Of a stretch of DNA of 64,000 nucleotides, positions 19,128-29,063 are shown piece by piece. Under the pieces are notes generated by a model. It was not told where the DNA came from, made no database searches, and worked only from the letters and a program-made list of their open reading frames with translations. Numbering within the stretch: position 1 is the first letter of the stretch; every line of letters begins with the position of its first letter. This DNA comes from Cyanobacteria bacterium FACHB-502 (lineage in GTDB: Bacteria > Cyanobacteriota > Cyanobacteriia > Elainellales > Elainellaceae): the NCBI GenBank assembly GCA_014695325.1, contig JACJNZ010000052.1, positions 177,905 to 241,904 of the forward strand, written 5' to 3'. Position numbers and translations under genes: made by a program.

Positions 19128-20390
19128 ATGACCCTTGCACAAGAGATAACCCTAGCTGCTAGCGTGCGATCGGACTTTCCTATCCTGTCGCAGAAAGTTC
19201 ACGACAAGCCTCTAGTTTATCTTGACAATGCGGCAACCTCTCAGAAGCCGATCGCCGTCCTGGATGCGCTGCGATCCTATTACGAGAACGACAATGCCAA
19301 CGTGCATCGCGGTGTGCATACCTTAAGCGCACGGGCGACAGATGCTTACGAGGGGGCAAGGGACAAGGTAGCGGCGTTTGTGAATGCGGCTTCGCGTCAG
19401 GAGATTGTCTATACGCGCAATGCGAGCGAAGCGATCAACCTGGTCGCTTATGCCTGGGGCAATGCAAATCTTCAGCGCGGCGACGAGATTATCCTCACTG
19501 TGATGGAGCACCACAGCAATTTGATTCCCTGGCAGCTTTTGGCACAGCGGACGGGTGCGGTTCTTAAGTTTGTAGAGCTGACCGAGACGCAGGAGTTTGA
19601 CCTGGATCACTACAAATCACTGCTTTCGGACAAGACCAAGTTGGTATCCGTCGTTCACGTCTCGAACACATTGGGCAGCATTGCTCCTGTGAAGGAGATT
19701 GTGGCGTTGGCACATCAGTACGGCGCTAAGGTGCTGATCGATGCCTGCCAGAGTGCGCCCCACATGAGGCTGGATGTGCAGGACATCGGCTGCGACTGGC
19801 TGGTGGCTTCCGGGCATAAGATGTGTGCTCCGACCGGAATTGGCTTTCTCTACGGCAAGCTAGACATTCTGCGATCGATGCCTCCCTTCCTGGGCGGCGG
19901 CGAGATGATTGCCGATGTATTTCTCGATCATTCCACCTATGCCGATCTGCCTCACAAGTTCGAGGCGGGTACGCCTGCCATTGCCGAAGCGATCGGGCTG
20001 GGTGCAGCCGTAGATTACCTCACGGCGATCGGCATGGACAGAATTGCGTCCTACGAGCATGAGTTGACCGCCTACCTGTGGCAGCAGATCGGTCAGATCC
20101 CCGAAGCAACAACCTATGGACCTAAGCCAAATGCTCAGGCAAATAATCGCGCTGCGCTGGCTTCGTTCACTACGGGTTCGGTTCACCCGCACGATCTGTC
20201 TACCATTCTTGATCAGGCAGGCATTGCAATTCGTGCCGGGCACCACTGCACACAGCCGCTTCACCGTCACCTTGGCGCACAGTCTACCGCACGGGCAAGC
20301 CTGTACTTCTACAACACTAAAGCTGAAGTAGATGCCTTTATCAAGTCGCTGAAAGAGGCGATCGACTTTTTCGGCAGCATCTTCGGCTAA
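19128..20390 (+). CDS. sufS: Cysteine desulfurase SufS
   Basis: SufS is a PLP-dependent group II cysteine desulfurase that supplies sulfur for cluster assembly. The 420-residue protein has [11 protein letters not shown] at residues 31-41, [12 protein letters not shown], the PLP lysine in [15 protein letters not shown] (about 226-240) and the persulfide cysteine in [12 protein letters not shown] near residue 370. It is the last gene of the suf operon. No SufE is seen in the window. Confidence 0.97.
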   Translation: MTLAQEITLAASVRSDFPILSQKVHDKPLVYLDNAATSQKPIAVLDALRSYYENDNANVHRGVHTLSARATDAYEGARDKVAAFVNAASRQEIVYTRNASEAINLVAYAWGNANLQRGDEIILTVMEHHSNLIPWQLLAQRTGAVLKFVELTETQEFDLDHYKSLLSDKTKLVSVVHVSNTLGSIAPVKEIVALAHQYGAKVLIDACQSAPHMRLDVQDIGCDWLVASGHKMCAPTGIGFLYGKLDILRSMPPFLGGGEMIADVFLDHSTYADLPHKFEAGTPAIAEAIGLGAAVDYLTAIGMDRIASYEHELTAYLWQQIGQIPEATTYGPKPNAQANNRAALASFTTGSVHPHDLSTILDQAGIAIRAGHHCTQPLHRHLGAQSTARASLYFYNTKAEVDAFIKSLKEAIDFFGSIFG

Positions 20391-20569
20391 GTTCACCCAG
20401 CATTCTGATAAATTGGATTTCCTCAAGGTGCATTCGTCGTCTCTTCACAGGGGCGGCGTTTTTTTTAGCGTCTGTTGTCCTGCTTCAGTTGGAAACTAGC
20501 CTGAATTCGCTTCACACAATCAGAACTTGACACGTTAAATTGAGAAAATCATTGCTAGAAAAAAGAAAG

Positions 20570-20974
20570 ATGGCAGGCAAAAACAATCAGTATTCGGAGC
20601 AGAATTTTTGGAGCAAGCTCAAGGGTGCGGCGATCGTTGCTGGACGAGAAGTTGTTGAAAAAGCGTTGACACTGTTTTACGCAGCCCAGCGACCTGAAAC
20701 TCCCCTTTGGGCGAAAATGACGATTTATTCTGCACTGGCCTACCTTATTTTGCCTGCTGATGCAATTCCCGATTTTCTGCCCATCTCTGGATATGCAGAT
20801 GACTTAGGTACACTGGCAGCGGCACTGAGCGCAGTGGCAATGTGCATTACGCCAGACGTGAAGAACCAAGCCCGCCAGCAGGTGAAGCAGTGGTTTAGGG
20901 ACAATGAGTCGCAAACCGAAGCAGAACCGATGCCGACTGCGGATGATACGCCTCGTGAGATTGCGATCGACTAA
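20570..20974 (+). CDS. DUF1232/YkvA-family protein
   Basis: A 134-residue protein whose central part (about 50-95) holds the DUF1232 signature: PLWAKMTIYSALAYLILPAD, then IPDFLPISGYADDLGTLAAAL. That region is hydrophobic and probably inserts into a membrane. The function of the family is unknown. The ATG at 20570 (MAGKNNQ) is preferred over an upstream TTG at 20540. It may be expressed separately from sufS, which ends 180 bp earlier. Confidence 0.85.
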   Translation: MAGKNNQYSEQNFWSKLKGAAIVAGREVVEKALTLFYAAQRPETPLWAKMTIYSALAYLILPADAIPDFLPISGYADDLGTLAAALSAVAMCITPDVKNQARQQVKQWFRDNESQTEAEPMPTADDTPREIAID

Positions 20975-21265
20975 GCGAGAGCAGAGTTTTGCGGTTTCAA
21001 TGCTTTTTTATCCCTAAAATTACCCAAAGAACGGTTAAATCAATTCAAATTGAAACTAATCAAATTGAAACTAAGGCAGGTTTGAGATCAGGAGCAATTT
21101 ACTGCTCCATTTTCTATGAAATAAAAACTTTAACGAATCTCAATTCACTGGCTCTATTTCCTGCTAAGAGAAATCAATAATTGTGCTGAATGAACTATCC
21201 TTCCCGCAATAGTTTTGTACTTTAAAAATCTCACTGCTTTCATCAATACAAATAGGAATACCTCC

Positions 21266-22414
21266 ATGACTAGCGACAAGCCGCGATCGATAGTTGGACG
21301 ATCAACCCGGCGGCGGTTTTTGCAATTTTCAGCAACAGCACTCTCGACGATCGCCCTTTCAAACTGTGCACGATCGATCCAGGGCGGAGGAACTGCCTCT
21401 GATTCTGACGCGGCTCCGGCAGCCAGTGGCGGTTCGGGAGATGCTAAAACGCTCTACATTTACACCTGGGGCGACTACAGCAATCCTGATTTTTTCAAGC
21501 GATTTACTGACAAAACGGGCATTGAAGTCGTTGTCGATGTTTATGACTCAAACGAAACAATGCTTGCCAAAATTCAGGCAGGGGGCGGAGCGCAGTACAG
21601 CATTATTTACCCGTCTGATTACATGGTGCGGCAAATGATCGAGATGAATTTGCTCACTAAGCTAGATCCAAGCAAAATTCAGGGGGTGAACGGACTCATG
21701 GATCGCTGGCAGAGTCCGCCCTATGATCCGGGCAACGCGCATAGCATTCCCTATTGCTGGGGCACAACGGGGATTCTCTACAACAGTGAAATTGTGAAGA
21801 CCCCGCCGCAGGACTGGAATTTCTTTTGGGACAACAAAGAGGCGTTGGCAGGAAAAATCACCCTGCTTGACGACGTACGGGAAACGATGGGCGCGACGCT
21901 CAAATCCCTCGGCTACTCCTACAACGCCACCAATCCAAAGCAAATCGAAGCCGCTTACCAGAAACTGCTGGAACTGAAGCCGTCGATCGCTGCCTTTCGC
22001 ACCTTTGGCTGGGAAGACCAGCTGATCAGTGGTGATCTGGCTGCCTGCATGACCTACTCGACCTTTGGCAACCTGCTGCCCAAGGATAACCCCCAATTGG
22101 CATACGTCATTCCCAACAGCGGCACTTCTGTGTGGACTGATACGGTTGCAATTCCTGCCTCTGCTCCAACTCTGGATGCTGCCTACGCCTGGATCAACTA
22201 CGTGCTAGAACCGGAAAATGCAATTTATGGGGTTGAGCAAATGAACGTGATTACCCCCAATAAGATTGCTTTTGATAAGCTTCCCACACAGATTAAGAGC
22301 GATGCAAAGCGATATCCTACGCAGCAGCTCCTGTCGATTTCTGATGGGATTGCCCCCGTTGGAAAGGCACTCGACCTCTACGACAAATATTGGAACGACC
22401 TGAAGAGCGCCTAG
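21266..22414 (+). CDS. PotD-like polyamine-type substrate-binding lipoprotein
   Basis: A 382-residue periplasmic binding protein of the spermidine/putrescine (PotD) type: LYIYTWGDYSNPDFFKRF, IIYPSDYMVRQMIEM, SIPYCWGTTGILYN and a late VNYVLEP-like segment (INYVLEPENA). The N-terminus has a twin-arginine motif (STRRRFLQFSA) and a lipobox-like IALSNC, so it is probably exported by Tat and lipid-anchored. The ATG at 21266 puts these at the right place. No potA/B/C genes adjoin it, and the ligand is inferred. A terminator follows. Confidence 0.9.
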   Translation: MTSDKPRSIVGRSTRRRFLQFSATALSTIALSNCARSIQGGGTASDSDAAPAASGGSGDAKTLYIYTWGDYSNPDFFKRFTDKTGIEVVVDVYDSNETMLAKIQAGGGAQYSIIYPSDYMVRQMIEMNLLTKLDPSKIQGVNGLMDRWQSPPYDPGNAHSIPYCWGTTGILYNSEIVKTPPQDWNFFWDNKEALAGKITLLDDVRETMGATLKSLGYSYNATNPKQIEAAYQKLLELKPSIAAFRTFGWEDQLISGDLAACMTYSTFGNLLPKDNPQLAYVIPNSGTSVWTDTVAIPASAPTLDAAYAWINYVLEPENAIYGVEQMNVITPNKIAFDKLPTQIKSDAKRYPTQQLLSISDGIAPVGKALDLYDKYWNDLKSA

Positions 22415-22444
22415 AGATTTTCGTGCCAAGATTGGCTAGATATC

Positions 22445-22473
22445 AAAAAGGGGCGAAAGCCCCCTTGTTTTTT
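22445..22473. terminator. Bidirectional terminator between convergent genes
   Basis: AAAAAGGGGC-GAAA-GCCCCCTTGTTTTTT gives a GGGGC/GCCCC stem with a GAAA loop, T-rich on both strands. It serves the PotD-like gene (+) and the DUF2996 gene (-), whose stops are 79 bp apart. Confidence 0.9.
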
Positions 22474-22492
22474 GTCAAATTTGTCTCAGTTT

Positions 22493-22957
22493 TTAGTTAC
22501 GGACAAGCCACTTCTGCCCATTGAGACGCTGAATAGCGTAGAGCAGCATCAAGTCGAGCGTGACTCTGCGTTCGTCGATCATAAACGATTCCAGAGTACT
22601 GGGCGGCGCACTGCTATCGGAACAGCAGAAATACTTGGGAGCCTGAATGTCTTCTTTGGAAAAGATAAAGAAGAACTGACGACGATCGCTTTGCCATTGC
22701 CCGATGACCTGCCACAAGGGAGTATCCTCAAAGCCTCTAATGGGCAGTTTGCTCTGCTCAAATTTCAGGTCTACATCCTGAATGCCAATTTTACCGAGTG
22801 CCTGCTGCAAACCCGGTAAGAAATGCTGCGAGATGAGCTCTTGAAAGGGCTTGTCCTCCAAGGCAGGAGGCTTTTCCTTTTTGGGGACTTTTGCGGGTTT
22901 TGCCGCCGCATCGGGCGTCTGTACATCAGGAGCGGGGGGAGTTGTTTCGTCTGCCAT
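22493..22957 (-). CDS. DUF2996 protein
   Basis: A 154-residue cyanobacterial protein. The first ~45 residues are rich in Ala/Pro/Lys and likely disordered (TPDAAAKPAKVPKKEK). The rest forms the DUF2996 domain with FEDTPLWQVIGQW, RQFFFIFSKEDIQAPKYFCCSD and a C-terminal LLYAIQRLNGQKW. The function is unknown; the family is confined to cyanobacteria and plastids as far as I know. Confidence 0.85.
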   Translation of the reverse strand: MADETTPPAPDVQTPDAAAKPAKVPKKEKPPALEDKPFQELISQHFLPGLQQALGKIGIQDVDLKFEQSKLPIRGFEDTPLWQVIGQWQSDRRQFFFIFSKEDIQAPKYFCCSDSSAPPSTLESFMIDERRVTLDLMLLYAIQRLNGQKWLVRN

Positions 22958-23306
22958 CGCTAAACTCGCTATAAATCTGATTTTTACGACGGGTTAACTC
23001 AATTCGGGTTGAGGAATTGGCTGAACCACCTTTGCTACTTTGCTGTTGACGGATGGCTACCGCGATCGGCTGCCTGTGTTCATCTATGTTTAGTGTATAT
23101 TAAGCGGTTTCACCTCCCGATATCCAGGCAACGGGAGAAGCTGTTTCAAGGTTCTGCCCGATCAGCTTCGATCGCCTCGCCGTTTCCCAAAGTCCCAACT
23201 GACCCATATCGTCTATACGAACCAGTTTCTAAAAAACAGGGTATGCTATTGCTCAGCTTCAACGTCCCTGTAGTTTTGACCTTCACTCGATCGGGTTATC
23301 GTCGCC
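22958..23306. other. Intergenic region of 349 bp between divergent genes
   Basis: This is the shared upstream region of the DUF2996 gene and the beta-propeller gene. No promoter, hairpin or coding remnant can be supported, apart from a weak TATGCT-like word near 23243. Confidence 0.5.
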
Positions 23307-24341
23307 ATGACCTTTTTTGCTTGTCGCCGTCACATCGCCCAGACTGCTGGTGTTCTGGTGTTGGGATGGAGTGCAGCAGCAGGAATCCATCTGGAAACTC
23401 AGCCGCCTGCTTTTTCTGCCGCTAACCTTGCCCAGGCTCAATCTACTCCTCCTAGCATTGCATCTCAAGACGATCGCGTTTCGGCACTTCAGCTAGATGC
23501 AACGGGTAGCCTGTGGATCGGGTCATGGCAGGGACTCGCTCGAATTAATCCCAATACGGGACGGGTTCAGGCACGGGTGAGTTTACCGGATCAAACGATC
23601 GGCGCAATGGCACTCGATCGCGTGGGGCGGCTGTGGGTCGGAACCTATCGCGGGCTGCATCGGGTTGAGCCACGTACGAATGAGATTACGGCGCAAAATT
23701 TTACCCTGCCCTCAAATCGGATTCTGGCATTGCAGATCGATCGACGCGGTTTTTTATGGGTGGGTACAGACAAGGGACTGGCAATGATCAGTCCCGATGA
23801 AGGGCTGTTGATGACCACTTATCGAGAACTGCCGGGAAATAGCGGCAATGTGCTGAGTCTAGATGCTGAGGGTCAGCTCTGGGTCGGCACGGCTGAGGGC
23901 TTGGTGCAAATCAACACCGCTAGCGCAGCCCCGATCGCCCGCATTCGAGATCTTCCCGGTCAGGCAGTCCAGACACTGACCCTGGGATCAGACAATAACC
24001 TCTGGGTCGGCACACCAGAAGGCTTGCTGGTGGTTGATCCCAAGCAGCGAGCGGTCTTACGTTCGGTCACGCCTTTTCGCGGACAGGAAGTCACCGTTGC
24101 TCAGTTCGATCGACTGGGGCGGCTGTGGGTCGGCACAAACAATGGCTTATTTCAAGTGAATCCGTTTAATGGGGCGATCGTGACTCAAGTGGCAGGACTG
24201 CCCTCTAGCCGCATTGTGTCGCTGGCAGCGGATGCAGGCAATAAGATTTGGGTCGGAACTCGCCAAGGACTGGGATGGGTAAGCCTTACGACCGGACGGG
24301 CAAGACCCGCTTTTGTCTTTTCGCGGCAGTCTTCGCCCTGA
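23307..24341 (+). CDS. Secreted beta-propeller protein (two-component regulator propeller type)
   Basis: A 344-residue protein with an N-terminal export signal (about 1-45, VLVLGWSAAAGIHL...LAQAQ) and then seven repeats of about 40 residues with the core LWVGTxxGLxxI (for example GRLWVGTYRGLHRVEP and FLWVGTDKGLAMISP). This matches the ligand-sensor propellers of hybrid two-component regulators. There is no kinase domain, so it would be a free periplasmic or outer-face propeller. The partner is unknown. Confidence 0.88.
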   Translation: MTFFACRRHIAQTAGVLVLGWSAAAGIHLETQPPAFSAANLAQAQSTPPSIASQDDRVSALQLDATGSLWIGSWQGLARINPNTGRVQARVSLPDQTIGAMALDRVGRLWVGTYRGLHRVEPRTNEITAQNFTLPSNRILALQIDRRGFLWVGTDKGLAMISPDEGLLMTTYRELPGNSGNVLSLDAEGQLWVGTAEGLVQINTASAAPIARIRDLPGQAVQTLTLGSDNNLWVGTPEGLLVVDPKQRAVLRSVTPFRGQEVTVAQFDRLGRLWVGTNNGLFQVNPFNGAIVTQVAGLPSSRIVSLAADAGNKIWVGTRQGLGWVSLTTGRARPAFVFSRQSSP

Positions 24342-24377
24342 GCTTCACGACAAGCTTTACGACAAGCTTCAAAGGCT

Positions 24378-24977
24378 TTACTTCAAATCAAGCAAACCCG
24401 GAGGCGGAACGATCTCCACTCGACGCTGAACCAGATCGACGATCGGCACAATCTCTTTGACAAACGGGATCAAAACCGTTTTCGCTGACTCCTTTGTTTG
24501 GGCAAGCTGCTCGATCGTCCCGTCTGCTCCTGCCTGATGTGCTCCTGCCTGATAAAGTTCAACTTCCAGCAAGTCATTGCCTGCCGGAATTACATCCTTG
24601 ATTCGTCCGATCGCCTGCTGGGTCGCCTGATCGATCACTTCCAGATCCAGCAGATCCGGCACATGAAATTCATCTTCTTCGAGATGAGGACGATCGGTGC
24701 TGGGAATCAGCAGGCGGCAGTCGTAGAGCTGTTCTGCCTGAGCGCGCTCGACAATGCCCTTGAGCTGGAGGACATATAGGCCTTTTCCAGCGAGATAGCG
24801 TCCTGAAATTAGCTCGATCACTTCCGGCTCTGTTTTACCGGGGCGCAGCATCCAGCGTTTTCCCGGTTCCTCAAATCGCTCTGGGAAGTCCGAGTTGGGG
24901 TAGACGCGCACCTCCCCTTTTAGCCCTTGAGCCGCGACGATTTTGCCGATTTCTAACCATTCATCTGCGATCGCCAT
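24378..24977 (-). CDS. rimM: Ribosome maturation factor RimM
   Basis: RimM assists maturation of the 30S head and binds ribosomal protein S19. The protein (199 residues from the ATG at 24977, or 201 from a GTG at 24983) starts [20 protein letters not shown] and has DLLDLEV and [15 protein letters not shown], the two PRC-barrel landmarks. An insertion of ~20 residues ([20 protein letters not shown]) lies in the C-terminal half. It is convergent with the propeller gene, 36 bp apart. Confidence 0.93.
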   Translation of the reverse strand: MAIADEWLEIGKIVAAQGLKGEVRVYPNSDFPERFEEPGKRWMLRPGKTEPEVIELISGRYLAGKGLYVLQLKGIVERAQAEQLYDCRLLIPSTDRPHLEEDEFHVPDLLDLEVIDQATQQAIGRIKDVIPAGNDLLEVELYQAGAHQAGADGTIEQLAQTKESAKTVLIPFVKEIVPIVDLVQRRVEIVPPPGLLDLK

Positions 24978-25099
24978 TGCCACTTCACCTAAAAAACGAT
25001 GGACATTGGATCAAATTGGCTCTAAGAAAATGTTTGAATCGTCCTGCCTGTAATCCAAACCGCCCTCCAAGCCAGCTCTGGGGAAAACCGAGTCCTCCT

Positions 25100-25140
25100 G
25101 AGGCTGCTCAAAGTCCCTCATTGGGAATTGAGAGGGCGAT
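25100..25140 (-). repeat. Dispersed repeat, inverted copy 3
   Basis: On the minus strand: GCCCTCTCAATTCCCAATG followed by AGGGACTTTGAGC, the same order of boxes as the other copies. It lies between pgi and rimM. Confidence 0.5.
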
Positions 25141-25278
25141 GTAGAAGATTTGCAACTCCTCAAACATTCTTCAGGGCAATGTTTCTTGGGAAACTGCCAA
25201 TCGATCGACTATCCATCGTCCATTGTCGCTGATAGAACGTTTTTTCTACGCTTGTTTTACGCGATCGGCGGATCAAAA

Positions 25279-26865
25279 CTATTTCAGCCCGATCATCAGG
25301 CTCGATGGCTTGCTCAAGTCCCCGCTCAGGCTAACTCCCCGATTGTTTACCGACAGATGGCGGGCGATTTTGTAGAGGGACTCGATGCGATCGCTGGCTC
25401 CAATCTTGTCTGCCAGGGTAGTGAGGGCGATTGGCTGTCCGGCTTCGCTCAGGGTTTGCATCATGCTGCGCTGGAGATCGAGGATGGCGGCGGCGGCTTT
25501 CTTACCGGCTTCGACTCCAGGCTGGTGATAAGCGTTGACGTTGACCAGCGAACCGTAGAAGCTGACGGTGCGTTCATAAAGGGCGATCAGTGCGCCCACC
25601 ATCCGGGCATCCACATAAGGCACAGTGATGGTAATAGAGTCGCGCTGATTTTCGTAGAGTGCCTGTCTTGTCCCCTGAAGCAGACCGGAGAGGAAATCGC
25701 CTGAGGTAACCCCCGGTTCGACTTCGATCGAAGAACCCGATCGATCGTGCAGCACTTCAATAAAGGTGACAAAGAAATTGTTTACGCCTTCCCGAAGCTG
25801 CTGGACATAAGCATGCTGGTCTGTTGAGCCTTTGTTGCCGTAAACAGCGATGCCCTGATAAACCTTGTTGCCGTCTAAGTCGGTTTCCTTACCCAGCGAC
25901 TCCATGACCAACTGCTGCAAATAGCGCGAGAACAGCAGCAAGCTGTCTTTGTAGGGCAAAATCACCATATCCTTCTCGCCCTTTCCGTTTCCGGCGGCAT
26001 ACCAGGCAAACGACAGCAGTGCAGAAGGATTTTTTCGCAAATCGGGTACACGGGTTGCGGCATCCATTTCTTTCGCGCCTGTCAGCATCGCGTCGATATC
26101 AATGCCCTGAAGTGCAGCCGGAAGCAGACCGACCGCCGACATTTCGGAGGTGCGACCGCCAACCCAGTCATGCATCGGGAAGATATCAATCCAGCCTTCT
26201 GATTTCGCCAGCTTTTCAAAGTTGCTGCCAATTCCGGTAACGGCGACGGCGTGTTGAGCAAAGTTGAGTCCCTGCTGCTCGTAGGCGCGCTTGACTTCAA
26301 GCATTCCGTTTCGGGTTTCGGGCGTGCCGCCGGATTTTGATGTGGCGATTACCAGGGTTGAGGCAAGCCGATCTTTTAGCGTTGCCAGGGTGCGATCGAT
26401 CCCTGCTGGGTCGGTGTTGTCGATAAAGTGAATCTGCATCGGCGCATTGACCGAACTCAATGCCTCAGACACAAACTGCGGCCCCAGTGCCGATCCCCCG
26501 ATCCCGATCGATAGCACATCGGTAAACTTTGCGGCATCGGTCGGACGAATTTCGCCCTGGTGAACGCGATCGGCAAAGGCATGAATGCGCTGGAGCGTCT
26601 CCACAATGTCGTGCTTCAGTTCGGGGGTGGGAGCAAGGTCGGGGTCGCGCAGCCAGTAGTGCCCCACCATACGGTTCTCGTCTGGATTGGCAATCGCCCC
26701 GCCTTCGAGCGCAGCAATATCGCGAAAAGCTTTCTCAAATTTCGGCTCCATCATGGACAGGAAGGAATCGTCAAACCGAATCCGGCTAATGTCCACATAC
26801 AGACCCAGCCCTGAGTGGAAGTACAGCCAGTCCTGATATCGTTGCCAAAGCGTTGCGGCATCCAT
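25279..26865 (-). CDS. pgi: Glucose-6-phosphate isomerase
   Basis: Pgi interconverts glucose 6-phosphate and fructose 6-phosphate. The 528-residue protein contains [13 protein letters not shown] (about 112-124), [12 protein letters not shown] (about 175-186), the active-site glutamate region [18 protein letters not shown] and a late [13 protein letters not shown]. The length fits the cyanobacterial enzymes. It stands alone with long gaps on both sides. Confidence 0.97.
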   Translation of the reverse strand: MDAATLWQRYQDWLYFHSGLGLYVDISRIRFDDSFLSMMEPKFEKAFRDIAALEGGAIANPDENRMVGHYWLRDPDLAPTPELKHDIVETLQRIHAFADRVHQGEIRPTDAAKFTDVLSIGIGGSALGPQFVSEALSSVNAPMQIHFIDNTDPAGIDRTLATLKDRLASTLVIATSKSGGTPETRNGMLEVKRAYEQQGLNFAQHAVAVTGIGSNFEKLAKSEGWIDIFPMHDWVGGRTSEMSAVGLLPAALQGIDIDAMLTGAKEMDAATRVPDLRKNPSALLSFAWYAAGNGKGEKDMVILPYKDSLLLFSRYLQQLVMESLGKETDLDGNKVYQGIAVYGNKGSTDQHAYVQQLREGVNNFFVTFIEVLHDRSGSSIEVEPGVTSGDFLSGLLQGTRQALYENQRDSITITVPYVDARMVGALIALYERTVSFYGSLVNVNAYHQPGVEAGKKAAAAILDLQRSMMQTLSEAGQPIALTTLADKIGASDRIESLYKIARHLSVNNRGVSLSGDLSKPSSLMIGLK

Positions 26866-27490
26866 AGTCTCTTCTGCTTCTAGGTCACTTACTTCTCCCC
26901 AATAGTGTACCGACCGTTCCGCAGGAAAGAATCTGAATTTTGTGTGAGGTTACGCTGATAAGAATTAGCGGCAGATAGACGCTCGATCGCCAAACTGATA
27001 CAAAAAGAGCGCAAAGCCAGCATTTCAAGCAATCTCAGATTCATGCAATTAAATCTTCTTTAAGCAGCATTGATATCTAGAAATACAACCTTCAGCATTG
27101 AGAGGCAAAATTCTGCAAAAAGGTAGAGATGTATGAAAACAATTTTGGATTGCAAGTCATAGGAATTTCACAATTGCTCTTCCTAACCACAACAAATTTC
27201 CTATCTGAAGAGAGAGTCGCTCAAATTTTAGATATGACACGCTAAATAGAAATACGATCGAATTCAAATCAATTCGTTTAAACCAACGTTTAAGCCAATA
27301 AGCTTAGGAACGAAGCGAGTTTATACCAAAGCACCAGTTTTTAAGGTAAAGCGTTACTCTTGATTTTGCATTCGTTTTAATTAACGGGTTAGGTTCTGTT
27401 TTTTTCGTTCCGATTGGCTACGTTCTGATTGTCGATTTTTCGATAAAAGTAAACGATTATACTGTCGCTTAATTGCCCTCCTACAGACTC
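26866..27490. other. AT-rich intergenic region of 625 bp
   Basis: This is the divergent upstream region of pgi and the following gene. It is AT-rich with no open frame of interest. A TATACT word (27456-27461) lies about 30 bp before the downstream ATG and may be a -10 element, with no good -35. Confidence 0.5.
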
Positions 27491-28177
27491 ATGAGCAATC
27501 AAATTTCACTTCAAGCCAACAAACTCTGGCAGCTTATCTCCGCTCCTACTACGGCTGCAATCTACAAGCAAGCCCTTTCTGTCACCTGGACTATTTTGCA
27601 AGAAACCGGAAAGCTCGCCTGGTTGGTGTTCTGTCTGGTGCTGGTTACCCTTGATTGGTTCTGGAATAATTCCATTCGTCTGGGTCGCCAAACCCGCGCC
27701 TGGTTCGATCGCTTCGATCGCACAAACGACGTAGTGGCTACCGAGATGGGACAAGAAATCATGTCTTCGCTAAAGTCCAACTTTAACTCTCTGGTGACAA
27801 CAGCAAGAAACCAGCTTGGAGTTTCCAGCCAGCTTAGTAGCGATACCGGAAGCGATGCCGGAAGTGCGATCATTCCTGCTGCCAGCGCAGAAATTGCCCC
27901 AATCTCTACCGTTTCGCCGATGAAGAGATACGAAGCAGCAAGCGAAGATGAGCCTGTGGTATTAAGCAGTGGCTTTATGGCAAACACTCAAGGTAGCGCG
28001 GCTGAAAATCCTTCGAACAGCAACGAAGCAAATAGCAGTGAAACGATCGAAACCAACGCTGAACCTGAAACGGTTGCAGTAAGAGCGGTTTCCCCGAAAC
28101 AAAAAGAGCGGGTTGGGGAAGATGAGGAAGTTGAACAATCTGCCCTGAAAGAGCCGAATCCTTCAGTGAATAGCTAG
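27491..28177 (+). CDS. Hypothetical protein with one membrane segment
   Basis: A 228-residue protein of unknown function from the ATG at 27491; a TTG at 27473 would add six residues. It has a single hydrophobic helix (about 39-56, LAWLVFCLVLVTLDWFW), a charged stretch with RTRAWFDRFDR-like residues, and an acidic, Ser/Asn/Glu-rich C-terminal half (SNSNEANSSETIETNAEPE) that is likely disordered. A terminator follows 70 bp later. Confidence 0.65.
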   Translation: MSNQISLQANKLWQLISAPTTAAIYKQALSVTWTILQETGKLAWLVFCLVLVTLDWFWNNSIRLGRQTRAWFDRFDRTNDVVATEMGQEIMSSLKSNFNSLVTTARNQLGVSSQLSSDTGSDAGSAIIPAASAEIAPISTVSPMKRYEAASEDEPVVLSSGFMANTQGSAAENPSNSNEANSSETIETNAEPETVAVRAVSPKQKERVGEDEEVEQSALKEPNPSVNS

Positions 28178-28249
28178 TGCGATTTGGAAAATCAAGCTTG
28201 AAGGAATACAAGCAACTTTCACGAACAGCTTTTAGTTGATGGATTCCTT

Positions 28250-28278
28250 AAGGGGTGGGCTAGACTCACCCTTTTTAT
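28250..28278 (+). terminator. Rho-independent terminator
   Basis: AAGGGGTGGG, a short loop, CTCACCC and TTTTTATTTT follow the hypothetical gene. The remaining ~270 bp to the next gene show nothing further. Confidence 0.75.
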
Positions 28279-28547
28279 TTTCATTAACTCATTGCATATC
28301 TCTCCTTCTGATAGATTGAAATCGAGCGATGATTCCTCTCCTGACAGAGTAGCAAACCGTCTCTATTCTCTAAATTAATATTAGTTTTATTTAATTAGTT
28401 GACTGAGTGTCATTCGGGAAGCGTAATTCCTTAACCGATCGTTTTAGAAAAGAAGCAGCAGCTATTTCAAGTCGCTAAACAGCACTGATTTAAGAGCGGC
28501 TTATTTCCATTTTTTGACCCTTACAAGCTAATCGCAGGAGTTTCCTT

Positions 28548-28916
28548 ATGGCAGGTTCTAATCCGATTTCTTCTCACTCACAGCGCAATTACTCCGAAGC
28601 TGGAGTAACAGCCCGTCGATCGCATTCCACGACCGAAACTGCGATTGGCGACACGATCACCACGCGACGAGCAACGGCAGACGAAATCGCTTTTCGGGAT
28701 GGCTTTGTGCAGGGACGCGAACAGGAACGACGCATTCAGCAGCACAGTCAGCGGAGAATGCAGCATTTGTATGCTCATCAAGGCATGGTAGGCGGTCTGC
28801 TAACAGGCATTTTGATGACCCTCACCGTTGGATCTATCGCCACAATGCTGGCAGTGTTTTCGCCCCAATGGGAAATCCATACCCCGCAGAGCAGCACCAC
28901 CCAAACCATCCGCTAG
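28548..28916 (+). CDS. Small membrane protein with hydrophilic N-terminus
   Basis: A 122-residue protein with an excellent ribosome site (AGGAG 8 bp before the ATG). Residues 1-80 are polar and rich in Arg/Ser/Thr (AIGDTITTRRATADE, FVQGREQERRIQQHSQRRMQ). One membrane helix follows (about 80-101, MVGGLLTGILMTLTVGSIATML) and then a short outside tail. No family is recognised. Confidence 0.7.
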   Translation: MAGSNPISSHSQRNYSEAGVTARRSHSTTETAIGDTITTRRATADEIAFRDGFVQGREQERRIQQHSQRRMQHLYAHQGMVGGLLTGILMTLTVGSIATMLAVFSPQWEIHTPQSSTTQTIR

Positions 28917-29003
28917 CGGCGATCGGGCGGGGACTGCTCCCTTAAAATTGCTCATCTAAACCATCGGCTGAAACCCGCGTTAAGGCTATGGGCTGCAAGG
29001 ATG

Positions 29004-29055
29004 AACTGAAACGGTGAGCTGAAACAGTAAGCCGAGACGGTGAACTAAAACAGCG
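29004..29055. repeat. 13-bp tandem repeat, four copies
   Basis: AACTGAAACGGTG, AGCTGAAACAGTA, AGCCGAGACGGTG and AACTAAAACAGCG follow one another without gaps. They end 9 bp beyond the metH stop, in its 3' region. Confidence 0.8.
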
Positions 29056-29063
29056 GACGAACA

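Noticed and set aside
20430..20480. Possible terminator after sufS (GGGGCGGCG then eight T)
   Set aside because: The T-run is good but no complementary arm is present, so I do not call it.
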